DNA of 64,000 bases from Tetrapyrgos nigripes (lineage: Eukaryota; Basidiomycota; Agaricomycetes; Agaricales; Campanellaceae), in contig JAACJM010000006.1 of assembly GCA_013368315.1 (NCBI GenBank), positions 434,001-498,000 of the forward strand, in the 5' to 3' direction. A model generated the notes under the pieces. The model did not search any database. It was given only the letters and a program-made list of their open reading frames with translations, and had not been told where the DNA came from. Shown piece after piece: positions 1 to 10,189 of this stretch. Position 1 is the stretch's first letter, and each line of letters starts with the position of its first letter. A program made the position numbers and the translations under genes.

Positions 1-479
1 TTAACTGCCATTTGGTTTAGTGATACTATGCATCTACACTATCTGCATTAAGCTTGACTTGACTTGACTTGCTGAAGGAAATGTGTGTTCAACTCTTGCA
101 ACAACCACATGGTCAAAACCAACCCCAACCTTCAATTAAGCAAGGGTTGTTATTTGCATCTTCTCTTTCTAGGTTTTTTTTTTTTTTTGGCTCTCCACCA
201 TTGTTCTACACAGACTGTCAACCCATACGACAACATGTGTGATGGCAGTCATCACATGACTACCCTAATTGAGATGCAAAGTAGATGCAATTGCATGTTT
301 GGGCCTCATATGTATTTCTTTAGTACATTTCTCATTTCCTGGGCACAAGGACTTTCTAGGTTTCCATTTAAATTTAAAAGTGATACTGTAGCTACTCTAC
401 AGCAAAACTTACACTTCACTTTTTGTTCGAGCATCCATATATGCGTATTGGCTCATAAGTGTATATCAGCCTATTCATG

Positions 480-735
480 TAGGTAGGAGCTGTTGAATTG
501 GCGAATTAGTAAGCAGCCATCAACATTAGATTAGATGTAGATTAGATAGTAATCTAGTTAGTTACGCTTACTTACATCAGTAGTTCTTAGATAAGTAGTC
601 ACATGTACCATCTAGAACAGTATATAAGGGCTCGTAGATTGCCCTACAAGAATAAGGATTTCCCTTAACACTCATCGCTCTTAACCTCTAACAAATCGCT
701 CTAACAAGCACTTTTACATCCCCAGGTAAGTATGC
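480..735 (+). promoter_or_regulatory. Possible solo LTR or promoter-like segment
   Basis: The segment begins near a TGTTG at 491, holds a TATA-box-like TATATAAGG at 621-629, and ends in a pyrimidine-rich, ACA-containing stretch followed by a GTAAGT at 725-730. This is the usual look of a fungal LTR U3-R-U5 or of a promoter plus leader. No flanking 5-bp duplication was found, so the LTR reading is only a suggestion. Confidence 0.25.
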
Positions 736-1321
736 AGTTGCCGCTACGTATATAGAACATAGCCTGCTCAACAGGAGCTTGTTGGCCATCACTATCCAGG
801 ATGAGAACAGCATCTTGGCCTTGCAGATTGGAGTCTCTCTGGGGGCTGACAGTTTAGGATTCAAGGATCAAAGCAATACTCATCGCTGAGGATATAAGTA
901 TGTTGCATCATATACATATACTGGTGGCATATAGTGGGCTGGCCCACTCATGTAGTCAGGAGCTCATCAGTCATCACTATCTAGCTTGAGTTTGCTATTC
1001 TGGTGTCTCTGAGGGCTGAAAGTTGAGGATTCAAGGATTGAGGCAATCTACTGATTGTTCAGGATATATCTATGTCATATCCTATAGTGGGATATTATTA
1101 ATGGTGATGCCGCCCACATATAAATTTTTCCCCCCTATGCAGTTAGCATCTTCTGAACTCAATTGCTAAGCATCCATATACACGTATTGGCCCATAGATG
1201 TATATCAGTCCATTCAGGTAGGTGGTAGCTCATTGGCCTTCACTATCCTGGTGTGTCTCCAGGGGTTGTGAGTTTAAGCTTTTAGGACATCTACTCCTCC
1301 TAGACAATATATATATATTGC

Positions 1322-1704
1322 CTGCACTGCATCAACCCAATACAAGAATGCCATGTCTCAAACAATCCGTCAAACAAGGGCGATGATTAACCACTGCATA
1401 GAAGGAAGAACAGGACCAGGGTCTGCCTGGAGACCACACACATATTGCCCCATATCTATATACCAACCAATGACTTCATAGTTTAGGGTACTCACTTAGG
1501 AGAAAGGACTCGTTCCAATATATACATGGAATCATATATGTATATTCAGCACTGATGCATGACCCTGATACAAGATTATTGTGTCTCAAGCAATCCATCA
1601 AACAAGGGCACCCATGATTAACCACTGCATAGAAGGCTGACCAGGACTAGGGTCTGCCTGGAGACCACACACATATTGCCCCATATCTATATACCGAGCA
1701 ATGG
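1322..1704. repeat. Direct repeat pair, about 155 bp each
   Basis: Copy 1 (about 1322-1474) and copy 2 (about 1546-1704) lie in the same orientation about 230 bp apart. They share long nearly identical runs, including 'gattaaccactgcatagaag' and 'gtctgcctggagaccacaca'. They flank a short unrelated stretch that carries ATATATAC motifs. No coding potential was recognised. Confidence 0.75.
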
Positions 1705-2640
1705 CATCGAGAGAATGCTTGAAGGACGTCATGCTGGCAAACAGCTCATGGCACAATAATATGAGAATCATCATCTGAAACCACATGGATGAGGGGCCAG
1801 CTGCCTCTGAGCCTGGTATACATACACACACAGCCATCCCCTTAGGGAGCCAATTGTATAACCCTGCAGACAATTCTGAATTACGTTGCAAGTAATGAGC
1901 ATTGTCAGTATGCTTCTATAGTCAGAATCATGAGCTCCCTTGACAGGCTTGTAGCAGACCTTGCTGTATATATAAGGTACCACCAAAGGGCACCATACTA
2001 GGGGACAGACACAGGTGCTCTTTTACCAATGAGCCCGGTATGGCAGTCAGTCAATCGCATCTGGTGTGGATCTTGGTTGTAGGTGCAATATCACCAGGCC
2101 TGATCTATACCCCATGCTGATGTTTGCTGAGAAAGGTATGCCATGTGTCACTTAAGCAGGGCAAAGCATTGGGTAGCTGCCCTGCCATATACCTATACCA
2201 CCCCTTTTACTCCAGGCTGGAAATATTCCACCAGTATTCAAATCTGGATTGTGGAGTCTGTTCGCCCATATAGGGATACTGGTACCTCATAGGGTGCTTG
2301 GTAAGTTCCTTTGTCATTTATCATCAACCTACAAGACTAATCAACAATTTTTGGTCCCAGTTTACGACAGTTGGCTTGTGGTTGGCCAGGGAAAGGCAAC
2401 CGTGCAACAGGCTTTCAATTTATTCATGAGGATTGGAAAGAAATATGATCACTTCCATTGTATACAGAAGATATTCCAGCTAGTTCTATTTGTTTGGTTG
2501 GCTATACAGCTGGGTACTACACTGGGAGTGGAGATGCCATGCTTGCATGGAATCTGAAATTGGTAATACTCTCATCTGACCCAGTGAAGAAAGAAAAGAC
2601 AATGAAATTTTGATGGCAGATACAAATGAAGTTCAAAAAA

Positions 2641-3430
2641 AATAATTTATGTTTTGGCATTTTAGAGACCTCTGGTCTCGTACTCACCACGCCTCAGTGC
2701 TGGGGCACACCCCTTTCATATGACCTGTAAGAAATATGACCGTAACTGTATACAGACGGTTGAGAGCCCTACAGATTTGTTTGTAGATTCTACATGTTTT
2801 GATATATACATCTTGTACACTTCCAGCTTTGCACCATATCTTTACAGAGGAGAATCCATGTACTGTAGATTTAGTGGCGGTAAAATTTTCGATGTACTAT
2901 TTTTGGACACTCGAAAGTCAGGCAGCAGGACAGAGTCATGGACCACCTCCAATGCAAAGAGTCTCCTGCCAAAGGTCAGTACTAGCCGTGGCAGTGTTTG
3001 TGGTTACAGTGTGGTTATTTACGTGGGTACATTAGAGTTTGCAATTTCAGTCACGTACGAAATCTGCGTTGCAGTTTTCAGACCGGTCTGAAATTTATGT
3101 TGTGGGTTTCTAACACTGCCACGTCTGTCCTCTTCACCATTTCCTCATCCATCAGCCTAGATGCCCCAGACATGCACTCAGTGTTTAAGAGCTGACCCAA
3201 ATAATGAAGCTGGCTCTAGCCAGACATCATCGCGCAGACTAGCGAGGTCGACTCGGTCTCTCCTTTGGCTTGCTGGAGCTCCGAGTTCAGCTTCATCAAA
3301 TGCTTTGAGAAGTGCCAGAAGGTGCTGAAATTTAAGCTGCTGCTCGAGTAAGAGAGTCTCCATGCACTACAAGATGTATGAGGAGGAACAACGTAGTGAA
3401 GAAAGGTCAAGGACTGGATAACACACGGCT
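2641..3430. other. No gene seen; dispersed repeat fragments
   Basis: Nothing recognisable is coded here. A fragment at about 2671-2725 (TCGTACTCACCACGCC followed by a 'gctgg...cacacccctttcat' run) resembles a fragment at about 8967-9030, and its second half resembles 4345-4372. It is therefore part of a dispersed repeat. Confidence 0.4.
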
Positions 3431-3434
3431 AACA

Positions 3435-3565
3435 CACACTGAAAATACAAATATGTCTGCTCAGCAGAAAGGTGTACAGAAACACACTTTTTTACAGATA
3501 TATCTTATATCAGTAATAGTGATGTGATCTATCCATCAAGCGGATATTTTTGTCTTTTCAGCGTG
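3435..3565 (-). mobile_element. MITE family 1, copy A (131 bp, TSD ACA)
   Basis: This is a short palindromic element with imperfect inverted ends of about 29 bp (outer bases CACACTGAAAATACAAA, matching the reverse complement of CTTTTCAGCGTG on the right). It is flanked by the 3-bp direct repeat ACA (3432-3434 and 3566-3568). It is the reverse complement of the copies at 4005 and 11915, which fixes both ends. It has no coding capacity and would need a transposase in trans. The 3-bp target duplication and ends beginning CAC suggest mobilisation by a CACTA/CMC-type or Harbinger-type enzyme; this is inference. Confidence 0.85.
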
Positions 3566-4004
3566 ACATGCGCAACAGGATTTTCGGACATGGCCAAAAT
3601 TGCAACGCGGATTTTTCACGTGACCGTAATCGCAAACTCTCTATTCACCTTGGGTGGCATTGCATATTTCTAAAGATCTCTGTGCAAACTTAAATTTCGG
3701 ATTTTTCAGTGCCATTTTTGCTCGCCCGGGTCTACTCCATATGGGACCAATTTGAGGCCGAACAGTCATATGGAGTAGCTCCAGCGCCGAGCATAAATTT
3801 GTCAGTTATGTTTGCCCAAAAGATCTTTCCAAATATGCATTGCTGCCCAAGGCGATTACGAGGCTGAAGAATGAGGACGAGTTCTTTATACTGCGTTTCC
3901 GTGTGTGGCTATGTTGAGTTTGTCCTGATTTCCTCCGTCTGTCTTGATCAAATTTCTTTCCGATTTTCTCCGGTAATAGAGAATATGCACCCCTATTCTT
4001 GTAA
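3566..4004. repeat. Spacer with dispersed repeat 'ttacgaggc'
   Basis: No gene was seen. From about 3855 a block begins with ATTACGAGGC and continues with 'atgaggacgag', a run of T and A, and 'gtgtggctatgtt'. The same block is found near 8518 and 8748. An inverted pair 'ctccatatgg...catatggag' sits at 3735-3778 and could form a hairpin. Confidence 0.5.
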
Positions 4005-4135
4005 CACGCCGAAAAGACAAAAATATCCACTCAATGGATAGATCACATCACTACTACTGATATAAGATATATCTGTAAAAAAGTGTGTTTCTGTACGCCT
4101 TTCTGCCGAGCGGATATTTTTGTATTTTTGGCGTG
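4005..4135 (+). mobile_element. MITE family 1, copy B (131 bp, TSD TAA)
   Basis: Ends are CACGCCGAAAAGACAAAAAT and the reverse complement of TTTTTGTATTTTTGGCGTG, with the 3-bp duplication TAA at 4002-4004 and 4136-4138. It is nearly identical, end to end, to the copy at 11915-12047 and in the opposite orientation to copy A. The centre carries 'atcacatcactactactgat', shared by all copies. Confidence 0.88.
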
Positions 4136-4498
4136 TAAGTATTCCCTTTTCAAGAGCTCGAGGGCTGTATCTTCTTCTCATGTATATTGATTATAGCTCT
4201 GAGCCTCTGATTCTACACAATGATCTACACTCTAGTACTTTTCTCAGAAATTGAACCAGCAATATCCGTTTTTTGTTGAATATCTTCACTGGAGTGTGGT
4301 CTAGCATCTTAAATTTGAACTCACCAGACTCATTTCCGCCATGCTCAGTGCTGGCCCACACCCCTTCATTTATAAAAGTGGTCAGGTTCAGCCACAGGTT
4401 TTATAAGATTACTTTTGTGGTTGAACCTTACTTTTTATAAGATCCCTGCGTCATGGGGTGCAGTAATAGCTATCTGCACTCGTACCTGTACCTATCTA
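4136..4498. other. No gene seen
   Basis: This stretch lies between MITE copy B and the Tc1 element. It holds fragments of the dispersed repeat that also appears near 2700 and 9000. No coding region was recognised. Confidence 0.4.
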
Positions 4499-6124
4499 CA
4501 GTGGGCAAAAAAATTGTCCACATGTTTCATACTTTTGCAGAGATTGTCAATTATAGAGCTACTGAATAGAGATGAGACAAAATGGTCAATGATGGCCTGA
4601 AAGCCCTTGATAAGTGCTATGATAATCTCCTTGTTTTGTGTTATTTGGTCAAATACCCATGGAGATATACTCAATTTAAAATGGTAAGTCATTTGGACAA
4701 TTTTTTGACATATGCCTTAAAATACAGAAAGTGCTTGCTCAGTACTTGGTATGCCCTCCTTTAGCCTTCAAAACAGCTTTGATCCTTCTAGGCATACTCC
4801 GGATGAATTTCTGACAATCCTCTTCTGTGATTTTCACCCACTTTTCTGCTGCTCTATCCCATATTTCCCAAACTCCAGATGGTGCTGTATCATACTCGTT
4901 GAGTTTGCGTTTGAGGGTTGTCCAGAGGTGTTCAATGGGGTTTAGGTCAGGAGACTGAGCAGGCCAGCTCATGCAATGGATTTTGTTCTCCTCAAACCAT
5001 TTGGTGGCTAGTTTTGACTTGTGTTTTGGATCGTTATCCTGCTGAAAAATGGCCATCTCCAGATCAACACCCAAACGATCCATGCTCTCCAGAAGATTGT
5101 TCTCCAAAATGTCCACATACTGCTCTGCATCCATCCTTCCCTCAACCTCTGCCATGTTTCCAGGTCCATCCCATCCCATACACCCCCACACCATGATATT
5201 TCCTCCTCCAAATTTGACTGTTTCCACCACATCTCTCTCTCCCATGGATTCACCTGTCCTACCCCACACAAACTGCTGCCCATCTGACCCAAACCGATTG
5301 ATTTTAGTCTCATCTGACCATATAACCTGTTTCCAGTCATCCACAGTCCAGTCCTTGTACTTCTCTGCAAATTTTAAACGAGCCTTCCTGTGAGCTGCAG
5401 TGAGTTTGGGCTTTTTCTGTGGTTTCTTGGTGTCTACACCATGTTTGTGAAGGGAATTTCACATGGTTTGGGTGGAGATAGCTTGGTCAAGAAGGGGATT
5501 GATGTTTCTGGCCACCTCTGCAGCGTTCCTGGCTTTCCCAGTGTTGATTTGTTTGATAGCAGCCCGTTCATCAGTGGTAGAGAGCTTCTTAGGGTGCCCT
5601 GCCTTATGGTTCTCCTTGTCAGGATACATCTCTTTGGCCAGAGAGGCAACCGTTGACTTGGATACTCCAGTTTGAGCAGAGATTTCCCTGGATGAAGCGC
5701 TAGTTTGGAGATGAAAGAGGACATTGTCTTTCTGAGTGGAGGTGATGGGTCTCATGATTTTATGGGGGCAATAGATGATCTGGATGTCCTTATATATGGT
5801 CTAGCTGACAGCTATGACATCATTATGATGTATAAATTGCATCACTGTACAGCTCCACTTATGATGTCATCTATGAGGCATCACATTGTGCCAATAGTAT
5901 TGATAAAGTAGCAACTCAAAAAATTGTCCAATGACTTACCATTTTAAATTTGGTATATCTCCATGGGTATTTGACCAAATAACACAAAAGAAGAAGATTA
6001 TCATAGCACTTATCAAGGGCATTCAGGCCATCACTGACTATTTTGTCTCATCTCTATTCAGTAGCTCTATAATTGACAATCTTTGCAAAAGTGTGAAACA
6101 TGCGGACAATTTTTTTGCCCACTG
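4499..6124 (-). mobile_element. Tc1/mariner transposon with long inverted ends
   Basis: A complete element of 1,626 bp. Its ends are inverted copies starting CAGTGGGCAAAAAAATTGTCC, and homology between the ends runs for about 205 bp (4499-4703 against 5917-6124). It is flanked by TA on both sides (4497-4498 and 6125-6126), the Tc1/mariner target. One minus-strand transposase frame occupies the middle. The two ends differ at several positions and the transposase has a stop, so the copy is probably inactive alone but still mobilisable. Confidence 0.95.
4739..5755 (-). pseudogene. Tc1-family transposase with one in-frame stop
   Basis: The minus-strand frame from the ATG at 5755 to the stop at 4739 is 339 codons, the usual Tc1 length. 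The N-terminal part has the paired helix-turn-helix region (S-REISAQTGVSKSTVASLA). The C-terminal part is the DDE_3 catalytic domain, with WSDETKINRF (first Asp), QQDNDPKHKS (second Asp) and NPIEHLW (Glu). Thirty-four residues separate the second Asp from the Glu, so it is DD34E. The only defect is a TGA at 5459-5461, between the two domains and in frame with both. An Arg CGA codon changed at a CpG would explain it. The enzyme would cut and paste the element at TA sites. Confidence 0.93.
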
Positions 6125-6289
6125 TATACCTTTGCGTTGAATGGAGAAGCCTGATCGAAACCTTCCACAGTCATATAAAAACTCGATGTCTTAGTCTCAG
6201 CTATCGACACTATACAGTGTCTTATCGCCAGGGTACCGATCTCTCTTCCTCCTCATTGATTCACTCGAAATTCCCCATTCCCAATTCCA

Positions 6290-7514
6290 ATGTCTACTCA
6301 GTCTGATTCTAATCCTCCCTACAAATCTATCCAATTCCGTGGTTCACCCTCTGGTCAAATCGTCCAAAAAACCTTCACTTACTCCCTGGACGACCTCGCC
6401 TCCAACGAGGTCATCATCAAAGTGACGGATAGTGGACTCTGTTTTACGGATATCCATATGTTGAAGAAGGATATGTGTTTGGGGCATGAAGGTGCGTGGT
6501 CTATGTGTTGTTCTGATAGCGTCTTCATAGTGTACACCCTTATAACTGGATTCATTAATGACTTGAATCCTTGAATCCTTCCAGGAGTCGGTATCGTTCA
6601 GGCTATAGGATCCGACTGTAAGAATGTCAAAGTTGGTGATCGACACCAACAGTAAGCCTTACTTTACTTCGCCAGCGCCATTGCTTCACTCATACACATT
6701 ATACAGGTTGCTGCGAAAAATGTAAATTCTGCCTCGGCCAAGACAACCACTACTGTAAAGGCGTCGAATGGTATGGCTCACACAACACCGACTCCGGTTC
6801 CCTTAGCACCTTCACCAAGCGCAAAGAAGCCTGGCTCTTCAAAATCCCTGCTTCCATGCCCGACACTGACGCAGCTCCTCTCATGTGTGGAGGTGCATCA
6901 GTATGGTCTCCCATTATCCAAAACTGCCATCCTTTCGATCGAGTAGGCATAATCAGAATCAGAGGCCTAGGTCACCTCGCTATACAGACCCTTAGGAAAA
7001 TGGGATGCGACATTGTGGTGTTTTCGACGGATGAGTTGAAATGCGAGGAAGCGCTTTCGTTGGGGGCAAACGAGTTTCATTCTGTAAGGGGTTTGAAGAA
7101 GGATTATGGGGAGTTGGGTATTGAGCCGGTTGATATGATGTTTATTTCTACGTCGGCGAAGATTCCGATGGGGCAGTTGTATCCTGTTATGAACCCGAGG
7201 TCGACGATTGTTTTGCTTACGGTGGATGAGGGAGATTTGACGTTGCCGTATACTCAGCTGGTGGAGACAGGTATGACTATTCTGGGGAGTTCTATTGCGC
7301 CTAGGTTGGAACAGTGTGTTTGAATTCTTTTTTTTATCAGGATTTTATTACTGAAAATCGTCTTTGTTTTTATTTATAGACAGAGAATGCACGTAATGAG
7401 GTCCATGTTATGGCGGAAACGTTCCCTTTGACCTTGGAAGATGTAAATGAGGCTGTCGAGAAGTTGAAGAGCGGAAAGATGCGATATTGTGGTGTGCTTG
7501 TCCCAAAGATCTAG
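6290..7514 (+). pseudogene. Zinc-dependent alcohol dehydrogenase (ADH6/CAD-like), damaged
   Basis: Exons read approximately 6290-6491, 6585-6651, 6707-7313 and 7381-7514. The protein follows the medium-chain, NADP-type ADH family: GLCFTDIHML carries the catalytic Cys, LGHEG the zinc-binding HE, GCCEKCKFCLGQDNHYC the structural-zinc cysteines, then APLMCGGASVW, the nucleotide-binding fold, and ETFPLTLEDVNEAVEKL near the end. Three things are wrong. Exon 2 ends at GDR-H-Q and does not join exon 3 in frame, with about eight residues missing. The Rossmann GxGGxG reads IRIRGLG. The last intron has no good donor at the position that keeps frame. The reaction, if it worked, would be NADPH-dependent aldehyde reduction. 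Most likely a recent pseudogene; an assembly error is possible. Confidence 0.75.
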
Positions 7515-8517
7515 GACTGAAGCCCGAAAAAAAAAGCTTAGGAATGTTACAAACCCGATTTTTAGTCACTGTACTATATATTCCCATATAGGTATACACG
7601 CTGAATCTGAATAGGGATTTTCGCATTTCATCCACCAGAGACTACTGTGACCAGCTATAGAACCTTATGTCTGCTCCTGAATTCAATGCTTGCAATATCT
7701 GAAGGAATATATGTGATTTTTAAGAATAGCTCAATAAATAATATCGGTGCTGCCACTTCTCGTGTCTCTTGGTTACCAGCCTCAGGCATCAGGATGCTTG
7801 AAGCTTCAACAACGGCTGGCGGTTTTACGGGATCGACTCACCAAGTCCAGGTCTAACGCCATATAAAACATTACTCTTCTAGAGAAGTCGATGAACAGGA
7901 GAGCTGGAAACGGAGAGAGGAGTGATGCTGCGTAACTTGACACATGCCAGGAATGACGGTGTGATAAAGCGAGTCCATAAGGACTAGAAAAGCAGAAGTT
8001 AGAGACTAGACGACAATAAAAACTGTGTCAATCCACATACCTGCACCTATCTGACTACTGGCACACTACTGCTGCAAGTCCTGCTAGCTGAGAGGAACAC
8101 GTCAGAACGGTCAAATACACGGATATTGCAACATAGTACTCACTTGCATGCCCAATACGAGTCTTTCTGGGAGAGAAAACACGTCAGACCTGCCAAATAC
8201 ACGTACAGTTCAACACACCACTCACCTACATACCAACAGATCCAAATTACGTGTAGTCGACAGGACAGCGGGTGAAAGCGAATGAGGAAGTGGATGAGGT
8301 GTAAAGGGATGAATTGTTTGGGAAGGAAAGCTAGCTTTGCAATATGGTATGGTCCCATCAAGTCTAAAGGTAACACTTTAAGCGCATATATGCTGTAAAA
8401 CGTGGCGGTGAAAATAGTCAAAACATACCTCTCTTCATTGTTGTAGATCTCTGCCACCTCCAATTGCACCTCTCAGCAGTTTGACTTTGCCTGCCGAAAT
8501 ACTAACGAGAACAGTGA
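7515..8517. repeat. Spacer with a short tandem repeat
   Basis: No gene was seen. Two copies of a unit of about 60 bp lie at about 8096-8153 and 8177-8236, sharing AACACGTCAG, 'tcaaatacacg/ccaaatacacg' and 'actcac'. They contain GTGAGT on the minus strand, so they could be duplicated exon borders of a lost minus-strand gene. That is a guess. Confidence 0.4.
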
Positions 8518-8586
8518 TATTACGAGGCCGAATGAAATGAGGTTGAGTTTATTACACTCAACTTCTGCTTGTGGCTATGCTTAAAC
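8518..8586. repeat. Dispersed repeat 'ttacgaggc', copy 2
   Basis: Begins TATTACGAGGCCGAATGAAA and ends in 'gtggctatgcttaaa'. It matches 8748-8828 and, less well, 3855-3925. It has no coding content or recognisable ends. Confidence 0.6.
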
Positions 8587-8747
8587 GGTCCTGTCTATCC
8601 GTCCAATAAACGGGTTTGGACCGGAGTGATCCATGGGGCTGTATTTCTAGCTTTGTCCTGGTGTGATCCGACGGAAAGAAATATTAGTTCCGACGCAACA
8701 GGCAGCCGCGCCTACTGCCGGCAAATTCTGTTCGTGCCACGCGATGT

Positions 8748-8828
8748 ATTACGAGGCCGAATAAAATGAGGACGAGTTTTCTACACTCGGTTTCTGCGTG
8801 TGGGCCGTGGCTATGTTTAAAGCCTCCC
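8748..8828. repeat. Dispersed repeat 'ttacgaggc', copy 3
   Basis: Begins TATTACGAGGCCGAATAAAA, the same first 15 bases as copy 2, then 'cggtttctgcgtgtgg' and 'gtggctatgtttaaa'. It lies about 230 bp from copy 2 in the same orientation. Confidence 0.6.
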
Positions 8829-10189
8829 AATTTTCCCCGTCCGTCTTTTTCCGTCACTTGCCCCTATTATTAAGCTCCGGGCCGCAACTCTCACTGCCTT
8901 TTTTCATCCTCTTCGCAAGTTAGAAAACCTACATGATTCATTTTTATTCTCATTTCTTGTATTTTCAACATTACCTTCTGGCCTCGTACTCGCCACGCCT
9001 GGGCGCTGGCCCACAACTCTTTCATCTTGGTGACATCTTCGCGAGGTCCAGTTGTACTGTACTTGGTGGTAAAAGACACGTCCATTGAGAGTAGACATCG
9101 TAAGATACAAATTTCGTCCTAGCAGAGGAAGGGTGGTGCATGGGCTTCAGGTTGAGAGGAGGAGAAGGGAAGAGACGATGTAGTTAGAATTTTCAAACTC
9201 TGCTAATCTGCGGGCGGAAACAGGGCGACACGTCTTCTTTCTTCGACGACTCACACCACCACCACCACCTCTCCCTCTCTTTCCTCCTTCTCCTGCTCCT
9301 TATCTGGATCCCCGGGTCTTATTCCTCAACTACTGAATGCCTCGCCCAGCTCCTGCCCTTGAGGAGTCCGACTCAATGCGTGGTGGGTTTTCCCCTTCTT
9401 TTGCACCACCGGTTTTGTCCTTTTTGGCTTTCAGCACTCGAAATTCGCCACTATGGATGTCAAAAGCAAAGGCGGAGATAGCATAGGAACAAAGGCGGTT
9501 CTTGGAGTACAGGGTACGTCTTCATCAAACCTCTGTTTTCTACGACGACGAGTTGCCCCTTCTCTACTGCTTTTCTCTTTGTCTTCTCTTCTCCCTTGTG
9601 CGACGAAGCGTGTAACTTTGGTAAATTCCTTTTGTTATACACACAGGAGCTTTGACCCGCCATGAAGAGGGTAACAAGAACAACACAGCCATTGCAGTTG
9701 ATGAATGAACAGGGTGAACGTCTAAGACTAGAAGTGCATATACACTGTTCGTTCCGTTCTTCCGGTTTCTTACATCACGACGAATGGCACTTCAGTACAC
9801 CCTTAACGACCTTAGAATCACTGTCAAGTACGCATATATGTACGCCTCTTGATGTCTGTCTTCATTCTTCTTCCAGCTCAGCCTTCTCTTTAGTCTGGTG
9901 AGTCTTTCTTTCCTTTTTCCCGGTATTATTGTGTCTGACACATCACTTTCATGGTTATTCCCTAGTTTTTTTCAGTCTTCTTCTCTAAGTATTCCTTTAG
10001 ATTTCTCTTTGATTTATTTCACTGACTGAAACTCGTTATAGACGGCCGTGTTTCCCACTCCCTCCCATTCCCTATCCTTGTTCTTTGAAGTTCTTTGAAG
10101 GTGAGTTCATCATTGATGTAGTGCTACTGTCATCTATTCGTAGTGTGTTTGCTTTCTATGATTGGTATATACACTGTGTTGTACTAGTA
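8829..10189. other. Unresolved; perhaps remains of an intron-rich gene
   Basis: There are several short open stretches bounded by plausible splice sites, for example around 9340-9520 after an ATG in 'tgaatgcctcgcccagc'. No combination gave a protein I recognise. The stretch is pyrimidine-rich on the plus strand. I do not call a gene. Confidence 0.3.

Larger units (their letters stand above)
1..2640. repeat. Non-coding region of diverged repeats
   Basis: I see no convincing gene here; the reading frames are short, overlap one another and resemble nothing. The region is built from diverged direct repeats. A block with the words for 'cattcatgtaggtaggagct', a short palindromic stretch and 'gaggattcaaggat' recurs near 430-490, 745-870, 920-1080 and 1165-1290. 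It is probably decayed transposon sequence, but no termini or target duplications could be fixed. Confidence 0.5.

Noticed and set aside
85..486. Plus-strand frame of 133 codons near the window start
   Set aside because: Composition is Cys/His/Phe-rich low-information text, it lies inside diverged repeats, and no family pattern was seen.
480..735. Firm call of a solo LTR
   Set aside because: A TATA box and TG start are present, but no flanking duplication or second copy was found, so it is listed only as possible.
1598..1986. Overlapping minus-strand frames
   Set aside because: They fall in the second copy of a direct repeat, and the first copy does not keep the frames.
4918..5393. Several plus-strand frames within the Tc1 element
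   Set aside because: They are the opposite-strand shadow of the transposase.
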